Shown one piece after another: positions 1 through 9,542 of a stretch of DNA of 64,000 bases; within the stretch, counting starts at the first letter, position 1; the number at the start of each line of letters is the position of its first letter. The translations under genes and the position numbers were made by a program. The stretch is from Malikia sp. (lineage in GTDB: Bacteria; Pseudomonadota; Gammaproteobacteria; Burkholderiales; Burkholderiaceae_C), in assembly GCF_028687635.1 (NCBI RefSeq), contig NZ_JAQTZS010000002.1, forward strand, positions 1 to 64,000, given 5' to 3'. The notes under the pieces were generated by a model. It saw nothing but the letters and a program-made list of their open reading frames with translations. It was not told the origin of the DNA and searched no databases.

Positions 1-3000
1 CTGACCCCGAGTGCCGGCACCACGGCGGCCAGCAATGTCCTCACGCTGGACTACAGCGGCCTGGCGGACCTGGCCGGCAACGCGGGCACGGGCACGGCCA
101 CCAGCGGCAACTATGCGGTGGACACGGTTGTGCCTTCTGCTCCATCCATACCAGATTTGTCTACCGCCAGCGACACCGGCAGCTCCAGCAGCGACAACCT
201 CACCCGCAACGCCACGCCCACCTTCACTGGCACGGCAGAGGCGAACAGCACGGTCACCCTCTACGACACCGACGGCGGCACGGTGCTGGGCACGGCCACG
301 GCCGATGGTTCGGGCAACTGGAACATCATCGCCTCGCCTGCCCTCAGCGAGGGTGCGCACACGCTGACCGTCAAGGCGACGGACGCTGCGGGCAACGTGT
401 CTGCGGCGTCGTCCAGCCTGTCGGTCACCATCGACACCACGGCTCCGAGCACCTCGGCCGCGCCCGATCTGGCCGCCGTCAGCGACACCGGCAGCTCCAG
501 CAGCGACAACCTCACCCGCCACGCCACGCCCACCTTCACCGGCACGGCCGAAGTGGGTAGCACGGTCCAGCTCTACGACACCGATGGCGGCACGGTGCTG
601 GGCACGGCCACGGCCGATGGTTCGGGCAACTGGAACATCATCGCCTCGCCTGCCCTCAGCGAGGGTGCGCACACGCTGACCGTCAAAGCCACCGATGCTG
701 CGGGCGGTGTCTCTTCTGCTTCGCCTGGCCTGGCAGTCACCATCGACACCTTGGCGCCGACGCTGGCGATCAGCAGCAGCGTGGCGGCGCTCAAGGCGGG
801 CGAGACGGCGAGCATCACCTTCACGTTCAGCGAAGACCCGGGCGGCAGCTTCGGCTGGGACGGCAGCAGCGGCGACCTGGTGGTGAGCGGCGGCACGCTG
901 GGCGCGATTTCGGGCACGGGCCTGACGCGCACGGCGATCTTCACGCCGATGCCCAACCATGAAGGCGTGGCCAGCATCACGGTGGCCTCGGGCAGCTACA
1001 CCGATGCGGCCGGCAACGGCGGCGGCGCCGGCGGCACGCCGTCGATCACCCTCGACACCTTGGCGCCGACGCTGGCGATTAGCAGCAGCGTGGCGGCGGT
1101 CAAGGCGGGCGAGACGGCGACCGTCACCTTCACCTTCAGCGAAGACCCGGGCGGCAGCTTCGGCTGGGACGGCAGCAGCGGCGACCTGGTGGTGAGCGGC
1201 GGCACGCTGGGCGCGATTTCGGGCACGGGCCTGACGCGCACGGCGACCTTCACGCCGATGCCCAACCATGAAGGCGCGGCAAGCATCACGGTGGCCTCGG
1301 GCGCCTACACCGATGCGGCCGGCAACGGCGGCGGCGCCGGCGGCACGCCGTCGATCAGCATCGACACCTTGGCACCGACGCTGGCGATCTGCGGCAGCGT
1401 GGCGGCGGTCAAGGCGGGCGAGACGGCGAGCATCACCTTCACGTTCAGCGAAGACCCGGGCAGCAGCTTCAGCTGGGACGGCAGTGCGGGCGACCTGGTC
1501 GTCAGCGGCGGCACGCTGGGCGCGATCAGCGGCAGCGGCCTGACGCGCACGGCGACCTTCACGCCGATGCCCAACCATGAAGGCGTGGCCAGCATCACGG
1601 TGGCCTCGGGCGCCTACACCGATGCGGCCGGCAACGGCGGCGGCGCCGGCGGCACGCCGTCGATCACCCTCGACACCTTGGCGCCGACGCTGGCGATCAG
1701 CAGCAGCGTGGCGGCGCTCAAGGCGGGCGAGATGGCGACCGTCACCTTCACCTTCAGCGAAGACCCGGGCGGCAGCTTCAGCTGGGACGGCAGTGCGGGC
1801 GACCTGGTGGTGAGCGGCGGCACGCTGGGCGCGATTTCGGGCACGGGCCTGACGCGCACGGCGACCTTCACGCCGACGGCCGGCCTGGCCTCGGGCGCGG
1901 CCAGCATCACGGTGGCCTCGGGCAGCTACACCGATGCGGCCGGCAACGGCGGCGGTGCCGGCGGCACGCCCAGCCTCAGCATCGACACCCTGGCGCCGAC
2001 GCTGGCGATCAGCAGCAGCGTGGCGGTGGTCAAGGCGGGCGAGACGGCGACCGTCACCTTCACCTTCAGCGAAGACCCGGGCGGCAGCTTCGGCAGGGAC
2101 GGCAGTGCAGGCGACCTGGTCGTCAGCGGCGGCACGCTGGGCGCGATTTCGGGCACGGGCCTGACGCGCACGGCGACCTTCACCCCGATGCCCAACCATG
2201 AAGGCGCGGCCAGCATCACGGTGGCCTCGGGCAGCTACACCGATGCGGCCGGCAACGGCGGCGGCGCCGGCGGCACGCCGTCGATCACCCTCGACACCTT
2301 GGCGCCGACGCTGGCGATTAGCAGCAGCGTGGCGGCGGTCAAGGCGGGCGAGACGGCGACCGTCACCTTCACCTTCAGCGAAGACCCGGGCGGCAGCTTC
2401 GGCTGGGACGGCAGCAGCGGCGACCTGGTGGTGAGCGGCGGCACGCTGGGCGCGATTTCGGGCACGGGCCTGACGCGCACGGCGACCTTCACGCCGACGG
2501 CCGGCCTGGCCTCGGGCGCGGCCAGCATCACGGTGGCCTCGGGCAGCTACACCGATGCGGCCGGCAACGGCGGCGGTGCCGGCGGCACGCCCAGCCTCAG
2601 CATCGACACCCTGGCGCCGACGCTGGCGATCAGCAGCAGCGTGGCGGTGGTCAAGGCGGGCGAGACGGCGACCGTCACCTTCACCTTCAGCGAAGACCCG
2701 GGCGGCAGCTTCGGCAGGGACGGCAGTGCAGGCGACCTGGTCGTCAGCGGCGGCACGCTGGGCGCGATTTCGGGCACGGGCCTGACGCGCACGGCGATCT
2801 TCACGCCGATGCCCAACCATGAAGGCGTGGCCAGCATCACGGTGGCCTCGGGCGCCTACACCGATGCGGCCGGCAACGGCGGCGGCGCGGGCGGCACGCC
2901 GTCGATCACCCTCGACACCTTGGCGCCGACGCTGGCGATTAGCAGCAGCGTGGCGGCGGTCAAGGCGGGCGAGACGGCGACCTTCACCTTCACCTTCAGC

Positions 3001-6000
3001 GAAGACCCGGGCGGCAGCTTCGCGATCGGTGATGTGACGGTCACGGGTGGCACAGCGGACACGCTGACCAAGGTCGATGCCAAGACCTACACGCTGGCGG
3101 TCACGCCGACGGCTGGCCTGGACGCGGGCACGCTCAGCGTGAGCACCAACGCCAAGCAGGTCAGCGACCTCGCGGGCAATGCGGGCATCGATGCCGCGCA
3201 AAGCCAGACCCAGGGCTACGATACCCAGGCGCCGACGATCACCTTCAGTGCGCTGACCTTGTCGGTTGACAGCGGTAGCAGCGCGAGCGACTTCGTGACG
3301 CAGACGATCAGCGCGACGCTGAGTGCGGCGCCGACGGTGGGCGACCAGATCTACGGCTCGCTCGACGGCGGCGCGAGCTGGACCGATGTGACGGCGCGGG
3401 TCAGCGGCACCGCCCTGAGCTGGACGGGCGTCACCCTCACCGGCTCCGGCACGCTCAAGCTCAAGGTCACCGATGTCGCAGGCAATGATGGCGCCGTGGC
3501 ATCGCAGGCTTACACGCTGGACGCCACGGCGCCAGCGCAGCCCACGATCAGCTCCAGTGCGCTGACCCAGAGCGCCACCCCCACCATTGCGGGCACGGCA
3601 GAAGCCAACGCCCGCGTGACGGTGGCGATCGCGGGTGCCACCTACACGGTGCCGGCCGATTCCAGCGGCAACTGGAGTGTGAACACCGCCACGGCCACGC
3701 CCAGCAGCGGCACCCTGGCGCTCAACACCAGTGGCAGCAACGCGGTGAGCGTCACCGCCACCGATGCGGCGGGCAACACCAGCGCAGCGGCCAGCCAGTC
3801 GCTGGTGATCAGCACCGTTACGGGAGGGTCGGATACGGTGTCATTGCTAGCGAGCTCGGATACCGGTAGCTCCTCTACAGACGGCATCACGTCAGACGCC
3901 GCACCAATCGTTCGTGCGAGCTTGTCCGCGGGCAACGTACAAGGGGATGTGCTCCATCTCACTGAAGGTACCGTCGTTCTGGCGAGCCATACCTTGACTC
4001 AGCTAGACATTGAGCGTGGTTATGTTGACCTCAAGTCCAGTCTCTTGACGGGCGAAGGGCAGCACATCTTGTTTGCTACTTTGACATCTGGTGGTGCGGT
4101 TAATCCGAAGAGTGCCCAGTTGTCACTGAAGCTTGACACCACTGCTCCTGCCCCAGGAGGCGTTGGTTCAGCCATGTTGCCGCCAACAGCGTTGGTGCTC
4201 AGCGGGTTTGCCAGTGTTTCCGCTGGTGATGTGGTCAACGTATCCGTCAATGGCGCCACTTACGAAGTAAAAGTTGTCGGCGGAGCTTGGTCGCTGAATC
4301 TCAATACGGCTCAACCCGTGAGTGGGGTTCTGGCTCCATGGATCGCTGACCGTTCGTACGATGTCACCATCACAACGACCGATCTGGCTGGAAATAGCAA
4401 CGCGTATACCAAAACACAGGCACTCACCATACTGGATGATCAGGCCAAGAGCGTAGCCATTACCAGCATGACGCGCGACAGTGGTGATGGCAGCACCGAC
4501 TTTGTGACCAATGACGGTGGGGCAGGGCGTATTGTTCAAGGGACTGTCAGCGGTTCACTGACCTTGATGGAGAGCTTGCAGGTCACCTTCGATGGCGGTC
4601 TTGGCTGGCAATCGGCCAGCGTCAGTGGAACGAACTGGCAGGCTGTGGACAACAGCAGTCATTCCCAAAGTTGGGAAATCCAGGCGCGTTTGGTCAGCTT
4701 GACTACAGGGAGTGTCAAGGCACTCGATACCCAGACCGTTTCGCTGGATACCTCGGCACCCCCTTCGCCCATCGCAATTGCACTGGATGCGAATTCCGAT
4801 ACCCTGACCCAGGGAGGAACTCCAAACGATCGTGTCACCGCACAAACCCATCCCGTATTTGTCGTCACCTTGCCCGAAGGATTGCAACTGGGCGACAAGC
4901 TGCAAATGATCGCTGAAATTCCAAGATTGGGCACCACCAATCTGGAAGTCGTGTTGAAGGAGGTGGTGGTCGATCAAGCGTTGCTCGACAGCAAGCTCTG
5001 GCAAGACACGGTCGGTGCAACCAACTTCCCCGATGGGCAGTGGGTGACCGTCAAAGCGATTGCAAGAGACACCGCAGGCAACATCTCAGGGGCAGCCACG
5101 ACCACCATCAAGGTCATCACAGATCTCGATGGCATCGGTTCTGGGATTGAGAGCCTTGATGGCAGCGCGCCACTGGATCTGAACGGGGACGGTATCGCCG
5201 ACTCCTCGCAAGGGGATGTGACAACACTGCCGCTGTCATCGAGTGAGTTGGCCAAAGCATTGGAGGGACAGCAAGTCAGTCAATCGGTCTACGGCTCGAT
5301 TGTGGCAGGTGATGCCAATGGCGATGGCATACCAGACCAACCCAACAGCATCCAATTCTCTGACGTGTCGCTCCTGCCACTGGCGGATTTGATCAATGCA
5401 CAAGACCAGGCCACTGTCCTGGGGCCGAATCTGGGCACCGTCATGGATGTGCTCAGCTTTACCGCCACCGCAGACAGTAATAAAGACAGCTTGCCTGACG
5501 AGAGCGGATTCGTCGATGCGGATCCAGTGCGTGCCGGTCAGCAGGTTCGGTTCACCATCTTCTTGGGTAATTCAATCGTTAGCCCCACTAAAGTCTTCAA
5601 GATGGACGGTCAAGGTGTGTTGCGTGATTTCACCGCCGCCAGCACCGATCAAGACGGGGGAGTACTGGAAGATACCAATGCCGATGGCAGAGTCGATCGC
5701 CTTATTCTGACGATTACGGACAATGGCGAGTGGGATCAGGATCCAACTGAAGGTGTCGTCAAAGACCCCGTGTTCTTGGCTGCGCCCAATCTTGCGCCGG
5801 TCTTTGCAGAGCCCGCCGTATCTGTCTCCATGCTCGAGGGACAAACCGCAACAGGTGTTACGGTCGCGGCAACCGATGCAGATGGCGATGCCCTGCGCTA
5901 CAGACTGTCTACACAAGCTGGTGATGACAGTGGCTTGTTCGCGATTGATGCCAGCACCGGAGCATTGAGTTTTGCCGCTCCACCGGACTATCTGAACCCC

Positions 6001-7482
6001 AACGGCGTAACGGGCACCAACACCTATCAGGCGACAGTACTTGCCGACGACGGTCGGGGTGGACAGGCCAGTGTGGCCATCATGGTCAACGTGAACGCAC
6101 GCAACGTCGCGCCCATCTTTGCGGTCATGGGTCAAGCCTTGTCAATTCAGGAGGGAACGAAAACGGTAGGGGTATTCACCGCTACGGATGCGAATCAGGA
6201 TACTTTGACTTACAGCTTGCCGGTCAACCAAGGCGATGATGCGGCACTGTTCAATATCGACCCTCATTCAGGTCAAGTCACTTTCCTGAACGCACCCAGT
6301 ACTGCGGTTCCACAAGACAGCAACCACGATAACACCTACACCTTCAGTGTGGTGGCGAGCGATGGTGCATTGCAAACCCTGCAGCCTGTCTCGGTACAGG
6401 TGCAGGCCACCGGTGGCGGTAGTGGTGGCGGGCTTGACTCCACGCCACCGAGTCTGCTTTCGGCAGCCACCAGCAGTGACGGAACCCAACTGCTGTTGAC
6501 CTACAGCGAAGTATTGTCAGCCAATGCGGCTACAGCGTCCGCATTCAGTGTCAGCGTCAATGGCAACGGGGTAGGTGTTAAGGACGTCATAGTCAGTGGC
6601 ACGATAGTGGAGCTGACATTGACCGCCGCGATAGCCTACGGTCAAGGTGTGCAGGTGGCCTATGCCGATCCCACTGATCGCAACGATGACAACGCCATAC
6701 AAGATGCCGCGGGCAATGATGCCCTGAGTATGGCATCGGTAGCTGTTGTCAATACCGTTGCCAATCAGGCGGGAAGCGGTGGAGGTGGTGGTACTGCTGG
6801 CAGTGATGATGACAACGACAATATTCCTTCCCAGATGGAGTCGCTTGCCCCCTCCCTACACGGTGGACTGGGTGATGGCAATGGTGACGGCATCGCCGAC
6901 TCCTTGCAGGCTGCGGTTTCTTCCGTAGAAGTGCGAAACACCCCTGTCATCAGCCAGCATCCGGACGCTCCAGCGGTCTTTGTGACATTGGTAGCCGACT
7001 CTCACGCCGGTCTTGTGAACGAAGGATCTTCTGCCCACATCACCTCCTTTGCTCAAACAGATGCGCCGGCCAATTTGCCCAGTGTGGTGAAGATGCCTCT
7101 TGGATTGTTTGAATTCAGTGTTCAAACACAAGCAGGAAGCACTGAATCATTCAGCCTTTTTGTGGATGAAAATTTGAATGTCAATGGCTATTGGAAACAA
7201 GATGCATCCGGTACTTGGGTGAACTTGGCCAGTGCCAAGTATGGTGGACAAATGGTTCAAGAAGGCGAAAGGGTTCGTTTGGATTTCAGCCTTACTGATG
7301 GTGGTGAATTCGATGGAGACGGTCAAGCCAATGGGGTGATTGCTGATCCTGGTGCTGCTGGCTATGTCGACGTTGGTGTCTTGGGGTGGTCGCCGGTAAA
7401 CAGTGCAGGCATTTTGGGGTGGACGCCAGAAGCCGTGGGACTGGTTGGGTGGTCACCGGTCAATGATGCGAATTGGTTCTGA
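1..7482 (+). CDS. Giant repeat-rich Ig-like/cadherin-like surface or secreted protein (5' end missing)
   Basis: The frame is already open at base 1 and runs to a TGA at 7480-7482, so at least 2,493 residues are present and the N-terminus lies upstream. The GTG at 118 is only an internal codon. Domains in order: two Ig-like copies of 312 bp pitch (about 140-750); eight Ig-like units of about 103 residues (751-3228); further Ig-like domains (3230-5110); Asp/Asn-rich calcium-type repeats such as DLNGDGIAD (5140-5740); two cadherin-like domains (5790-6420); a SwmB-like domain (6440-6760); another DGNGDGIAD-type segment; and an end domain with the LTDGGEFDGDGQANGVIADP pattern like the 'choice-of-anchor U' family. 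The tail has three G-W-(S/T)-P motifs and ends in NWF. Such proteins are usually exported adhesins or biofilm proteins; secretion by a type I system is an inference, since no transporter gene is in view. Confidence 0.88.
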   Translation: MTPSAGTTAASNVLTLDYSGLADLAGNAGTGTATSGNYAVDTVVPSAPSIPDLSTASDTGSSSSDNLTRNATPTFTGTAEANSTVTLYDTDGGTVLGTATADGSGNWNIIASPALSEGAHTLTVKATDAAGNVSAASSSLSVTIDTTAPSTSAAPDLAAVSDTGSSSSDNLTRHATPTFTGTAEVGSTVQLYDTDGGTVLGTATADGSGNWNIIASPALSEGAHTLTVKATDAAGGVSSASPGLAVTIDTLAPTLAISSSVAALKAGETASITFTFSEDPGGSFGWDGSSGDLVVSGGTLGAISGTGLTRTAIFTPMPNHEGVASITVASGSYTDAAGNGGGAGGTPSITLDTLAPTLAISSSVAAVKAGETATVTFTFSEDPGGSFGWDGSSGDLVVSGGTLGAISGTGLTRTATFTPMPNHEGAASITVASGAYTDAAGNGGGAGGTPSISIDTLAPTLAICGSVAAVKAGETASITFTFSEDPGSSFSWDGSAGDLVVSGGTLGAISGSGLTRTATFTPMPNHEGVASITVASGAYTDAAGNGGGAGGTPSITLDTLAPTLAISSSVAALKAGEMATVTFTFSEDPGGSFSWDGSAGDLVVSGGTLGAISGTGLTRTATFTPTAGLASGAASITVASGSYTDAAGNGGGAGGTPSLSIDTLAPTLAISSSVAVVKAGETATVTFTFSEDPGGSFGRDGSAGDLVVSGGTLGAISGTGLTRTATFTPMPNHEGAASITVASGSYTDAAGNGGGAGGTPSITLDTLAPTLAISSSVAAVKAGETATVTFTFSEDPGGSFGWDGSSGDLVVSGGTLGAISGTGLTRTATFTPTAGLASGAASITVASGSYTDAAGNGGGAGGTPSLSIDTLAPTLAISSSVAVVKAGETATVTFTFSEDPGGSFGRDGSAGDLVVSGGTLGAISGTGLTRTAIFTPMPNHEGVASITVASGAYTDAAGNGGGAGGTPSITLDTLAPTLAISSSVAAVKAGETATFTFTFSEDPGGSFAIGDVTVTGGTADTLTKVDAKTYTLAVTPTAGLDAGTLSVSTNAKQVSDLAGNAGIDAAQSQTQGYDTQAPTITFSALTLSVDSGSSASDFVTQTISATLSAAPTVGDQIYGSLDGGASWTDVTARVSGTALSWTGVTLTGSGTLKLKVTDVAGNDGAVASQAYTLDATAPAQPTISSSALTQSATPTIAGTAEANARVTVAIAGATYTVPADSSGNWSVNTATATPSSGTLALNTSGSNAVSVTATDAAGNTSAAASQSLVISTVTGGSDTVSLLASSDTGSSSTDGITSDAAPIVRASLSAGNVQGDVLHLTEGTVVLASHTLTQLDIERGYVDLKSSLLTGEGQHILFATLTSGGAVNPKSAQLSLKLDTTAPAPGGVGSAMLPPTALVLSGFASVSAGDVVNVSVNGATYEVKVVGGAWSLNLNTAQPVSGVLAPWIADRSYDVTITTTDLAGNSNAYTKTQALTILDDQAKSVAITSMTRDSGDGSTDFVTNDGGAGRIVQGTVSGSLTLMESLQVTFDGGLGWQSASVSGTNWQAVDNSSHSQSWEIQARLVSLTTGSVKALDTQTVSLDTSAPPSPIAIALDANSDTLTQGGTPNDRVTAQTHPVFVVTLPEGLQLGDKLQMIAEIPRLGTTNLEVVLKEVVVDQALLDSKLWQDTVGATNFPDGQWVTVKAIARDTAGNISGAATTTIKVITDLDGIGSGIESLDGSAPLDLNGDGIADSSQGDVTTLPLSSSELAKALEGQQVSQSVYGSIVAGDANGDGIPDQPNSIQFSDVSLLPLADLINAQDQATVLGPNLGTVMDVLSFTATADSNKDSLPDESGFVDADPVRAGQQVRFTIFLGNSIVSPTKVFKMDGQGVLRDFTAASTDQDGGVLEDTNADGRVDRLILTITDNGEWDQDPTEGVVKDPVFLAAPNLAPVFAEPAVSVSMLEGQTATGVTVAATDADGDALRYRLSTQAGDDSGLFAIDASTGALSFAAPPDYLNPNGVTGTNTYQATVLADDGRGGQASVAIMVNVNARNVAPIFAVMGQALSIQEGTKTVGVFTATDANQDTLTYSLPVNQGDDAALFNIDPHSGQVTFLNAPSTAVPQDSNHDNTYTFSVVASDGALQTLQPVSVQVQATGGGSGGGLDSTPPSLLSAATSSDGTQLLLTYSEVLSANAATASAFSVSVNGNGVGVKDVIVSGTIVELTLTAAIAYGQGVQVAYADPTDRNDDNAIQDAAGNDALSMASVAVVNTVANQAGSGGGGGTAGSDDDNDNIPSQMESLAPSLHGGLGDGNGDGIADSLQAAVSSVEVRNTPVISQHPDAPAVFVTLVADSHAGLVNEGSSAHITSFAQTDAPANLPSVVKMPLGLFEFSVQTQAGSTESFSLFVDENLNVNGYWKQDASGTWVNLASAKYGGQMVQEGERVRLDFSLTDGGEFDGDGQANGVIADPGAAGYVDVGVLGWSPVNSAGILGWTPEAVGLVGWSPVNDANWF
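751..3228 (+). repeat. Eight tandem 309/312-bp Ig-like coding repeats
   Basis: Units begin with LAPTLAI at 751, 1060, 1369, 1678, 1990, 2299, 2611 and 2920, a pitch of 309 bp except the two 312-bp units that carry the variant AGLASG instead of MPNHEG. The eighth unit keeps the first 30 or so residues and then switches to a different second half (AIGDVTVTGG onward). Near identity at DNA level indicates recent expansion by recombination. Confidence 0.95.
1678..2919 (+). repeat. Two-unit block tandemly duplicated (2 x 621 bp)
   Basis: The pair of Ig-like units at 1678-2298 recurs at 2299-2919 with exactly 621 bp offset. The order of the 312-bp (AGLASG) and 309-bp (GRDGSAGD) variants is the same in both copies, and long stretches, for example around 1861-2170 versus 2482-2791, look identical. 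Confidence 0.88.
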
Positions 7483-7519
7483 GAATATCAGTTTTTATTT
7501 AAATGAAGGAGTATGCAAA

Positions 7520-8305
7520 ATGCTTAATCAATGGATGCGTTGGATAGGTCTGGGCGCAGTAGGTGCTGCAGCCAGCCTGGCTGGGTGTGGCAGCGGTGGA
7601 AGTTCTGACCCCACAGATAACACAGTGTCAACCAATACATTGACTGCTGAGCAAGTGCAAGGTATCTGGCGCGGCAGTCTGAGTGCAGATGAAGTCAATA
7701 CAGTGATCCTGCCAGACGGTCAAGCATGGGCAGTTGTGACCCATACGGATGGGTCACGTGAACTGTGGCAGAGCGACAAGTTACAACCTGCAGGTTCTAC
7801 CTTGCAAGGTGATGGCAAACGTTACACTTTTAGTCTGACCAGTAACAGCGTCGCAGTCAGTAATTTTGGATTGACAGTCACCGCTGCTACACCAAAAACC
7901 AGTGTGACGGCCAGTACCAACAGTGGCACACAGAATTGGCCACTGTCACTGACGATCTACGACACACGCTACGACACACCGGCTAATTTCAATGAGTGGA
8001 TTGGCAACTGGCAAACACAGAACGGTACGGCTAAAGTGACTTGGACCGTTTCCGGTACAGAAGTGGGTCAACGTAGTTTGACGGGTGTAGGCAGTGGTAC
8101 AGGGCAAGACGATTGCACCTACAACGGGACACTGCGCACTCGCAATGAGAACAAGGCCGTGCTTGATGTCAACCTGACTCAGACTTGCAGCAGTGTCAAT
8201 ATCGTGTTCAAAGGCATTGGCATCATGTCCAGCAGCACCCGTGCAAGTCTGACTTTAGTCACACAGGATGCTCAATCAGCAGCCCTGTTGGCATTGACCA
8301 GGTAA
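7520..8305 (+). CDS. Putative outer-membrane lipoprotein, unknown function
   Basis: 261 residues. The ATG at 7520 is preferred over upstream in-frame starts because GGAG sits 8 bases before it and the protein then begins with a clear lipoprotein signal: positive N-terminus, hydrophobic stretch, and lipobox LAGC with Cys23, followed by a Gly/Ser-rich linker. The mature part is Ser/Thr-rich and seems beta-rich, with two similar halves (V-x-G-I-W-R-G and E-W-I-G-N-W contexts) and two Cys that could pair (DDC and TQTC). It starts 37 bases after the giant surface protein and shares that gene's lower GC in its 3' part, so the two may be co-transcribed and may work together at the cell surface. No family recognised. 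Confidence 0.8.
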   Translation: MLNQWMRWIGLGAVGAAASLAGCGSGGSSDPTDNTVSTNTLTAEQVQGIWRGSLSADEVNTVILPDGQAWAVVTHTDGSRELWQSDKLQPAGSTLQGDGKRYTFSLTSNSVAVSNFGLTVTAATPKTSVTASTNSGTQNWPLSLTIYDTRYDTPANFNEWIGNWQTQNGTAKVTWTVSGTEVGQRSLTGVGSGTGQDDCTYNGTLRTRNENKAVLDVNLTQTCSSVNIVFKGIGIMSSSTRASLTLVTQDAQSAALLALTR

Positions 8306-8308
8306 TAG

Positions 8309-8336
8309 GGGGCGATGGCGACTTGCGCCGCCCTTT
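8309..8336 (+). terminator. Possible hairpin terminator between convergent genes
   Basis: GGGC(GAT)GGCG pairs with CGCCGCCC around a short ACTTG loop, followed by only three T. It lies between the lipoprotein stop and the converging GNAT-like gene. A weak candidate. Confidence 0.3.
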
Positions 8337-9529
8337 CAGCCGCCCACTTTCAGCGGGCTGCGCCCCTCCAGCTGCTCCAGGTAGGCCCCCATGTGTTCGC
8401 CCTCCTGTTCCAGATAGCGCTCGACCGCGTCGGAAAACGCCGGATGCGCCAGCCAGTGCGCGCTCCAGGTGGTCACCGGCAGCAGCGCGCGCGCCATCTT
8501 GTGTTCGCCTTGCGCGCCGCCCTCGAATCTTTGCACGCCCTGCGCGATGCACCAGGCCAGCGGCTGGTAGTAGCAGGCCTCGAAATGCAGGCAGTCGACC
8601 CGCTCCAGTGCGCCCCAGTAGCGGCCATAGGCGGCCTCGGGGCTGTCGCTGTCGTCGCTCAGCGCGACCAGGCTGGCCGCGATGCGCGCGCCCGCCGCAT
8701 TGCGCGCGATGAACAGCAGCCATTGCCCGGGCTGCTCGTGCCGCAGGTGCTCGAAGAAGTCGCGGCTCAGGTAGGGCCGGTTGCCGTGTTCGAGGTAGGT
8801 GCGCTCGTAGCAGCGGTAGAAGAAGTCCCAGTCCTCGCTTGTGATGTCTTTGCCGCGCCGCCAGTCGAAGCGCACGCCCGCATCCATCACCTTGCGCCGC
8901 TCCTGCCGGATCTTCTTGCGCTTGTCCTGCTTGAGCGTGGCCAGGAAATCCTCGAAGTCGGCGTAGCCAGGACCGGGCTGGTTCTGCCAATGGAACTGCA
9001 CCGTCTGGCGCAGCAGCAGACCGGCCTCGCGGCAGGCGGCGATGTCCTGCGGCGCGCCGAACAGCAGGTGCAGCGAGGACAGCCCGAGTTGCTCGCAGTG
9101 CGCGATCAGCGCTTGCAGCAGCGCAGCGCGCGCCGTGGCGTCGAGGGCCAGCAGGCGCGGCCCCGGCACCGGCGTGAACGGCACCGCCACCAGCCCCTTG
9201 GGGTAGTAGGGCAGGCCGTTGCGCTCGTAGGCCTCGGCCCAGGCCCAGTCGAAGACATATTCGCCCCTGGAATGGCTTTTCAGGTAGAGCGGGGCGGCCG
9301 CCTGCAGCTCGCTGCCGCGCCAGAGCGTGACCCACTGCACGCCCCAGCCGGTCGCGGGCGCCGCGCAGCCGCTCTCATCCAGCGCGGCGAGGTAGTCGTG
9401 GCGCATGAAGGGGCCGCCCGCGCCGCCAGGCTGGCGCGCCAGCAGCGCGTTCCAGGCCCCGGCATCGATTTCCGAGGGCTGATCCAGCACCCGGGTGACA
9501 TAATCCTCGGCAACGTTTTCGCATCCCAT
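8336..9529 (-). CDS. FemAB/GNAT-like N-acyltransferase (COG3146-type)
   Basis: About 397 residues. The pattern matches the large cytosolic GNAT/FemAB-like family often annotated as 'GNAT family N-acetyltransferase' or DUF482: an early EYVFDWAWAEAYERNG segment, a conserved YPKGLVAVPFTPVPGPRLL block near residues 105-125, and a late GGAQGEHKMARAL block near residue 345. The substrate is unknown; the family is thought to transfer an acyl or aminoacyl group. The start is uncertain: ATG codons at 9544 and 9529 are both in frame, and the conserved region begins soon after (TRVLDQ). I chose 9529. The gene diverges from nadE with no real gap, so promoters must overlap the coding starts. Confidence 0.8.
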   Translation of the reverse strand: MGCENVAEDYVTRVLDQPSEIDAGAWNALLARQPGGAGGPFMRHDYLAALDESGCAAPATGWGVQWVTLWRGSELQAAAPLYLKSHSRGEYVFDWAWAEAYERNGLPYYPKGLVAVPFTPVPGPRLLALDATARAALLQALIAHCEQLGLSSLHLLFGAPQDIAACREAGLLLRQTVQFHWQNQPGPGYADFEDFLATLKQDKRKKIRQERRKVMDAGVRFDWRRGKDITSEDWDFFYRCYERTYLEHGNRPYLSRDFFEHLRHEQPGQWLLFIARNAAGARIAASLVALSDDSDSPEAAYGRYWGALERVDCLHFEACYYQPLAWCIAQGVQRFEGGAQGEHKMARALLPVTTWSAHWLAHPAFSDAVERYLEQEGEHMGAYLEQLEGRSPLKVGG

Positions 9530-9542
9530 ATACGGTATCGTC

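Noticed and set aside
751-3228. Regular repeats that could suggest a CRISPR array
   Set aside because: Units are 309/312 bp, contiguous, in frame and code for Ig-like domains; no spacer structure.
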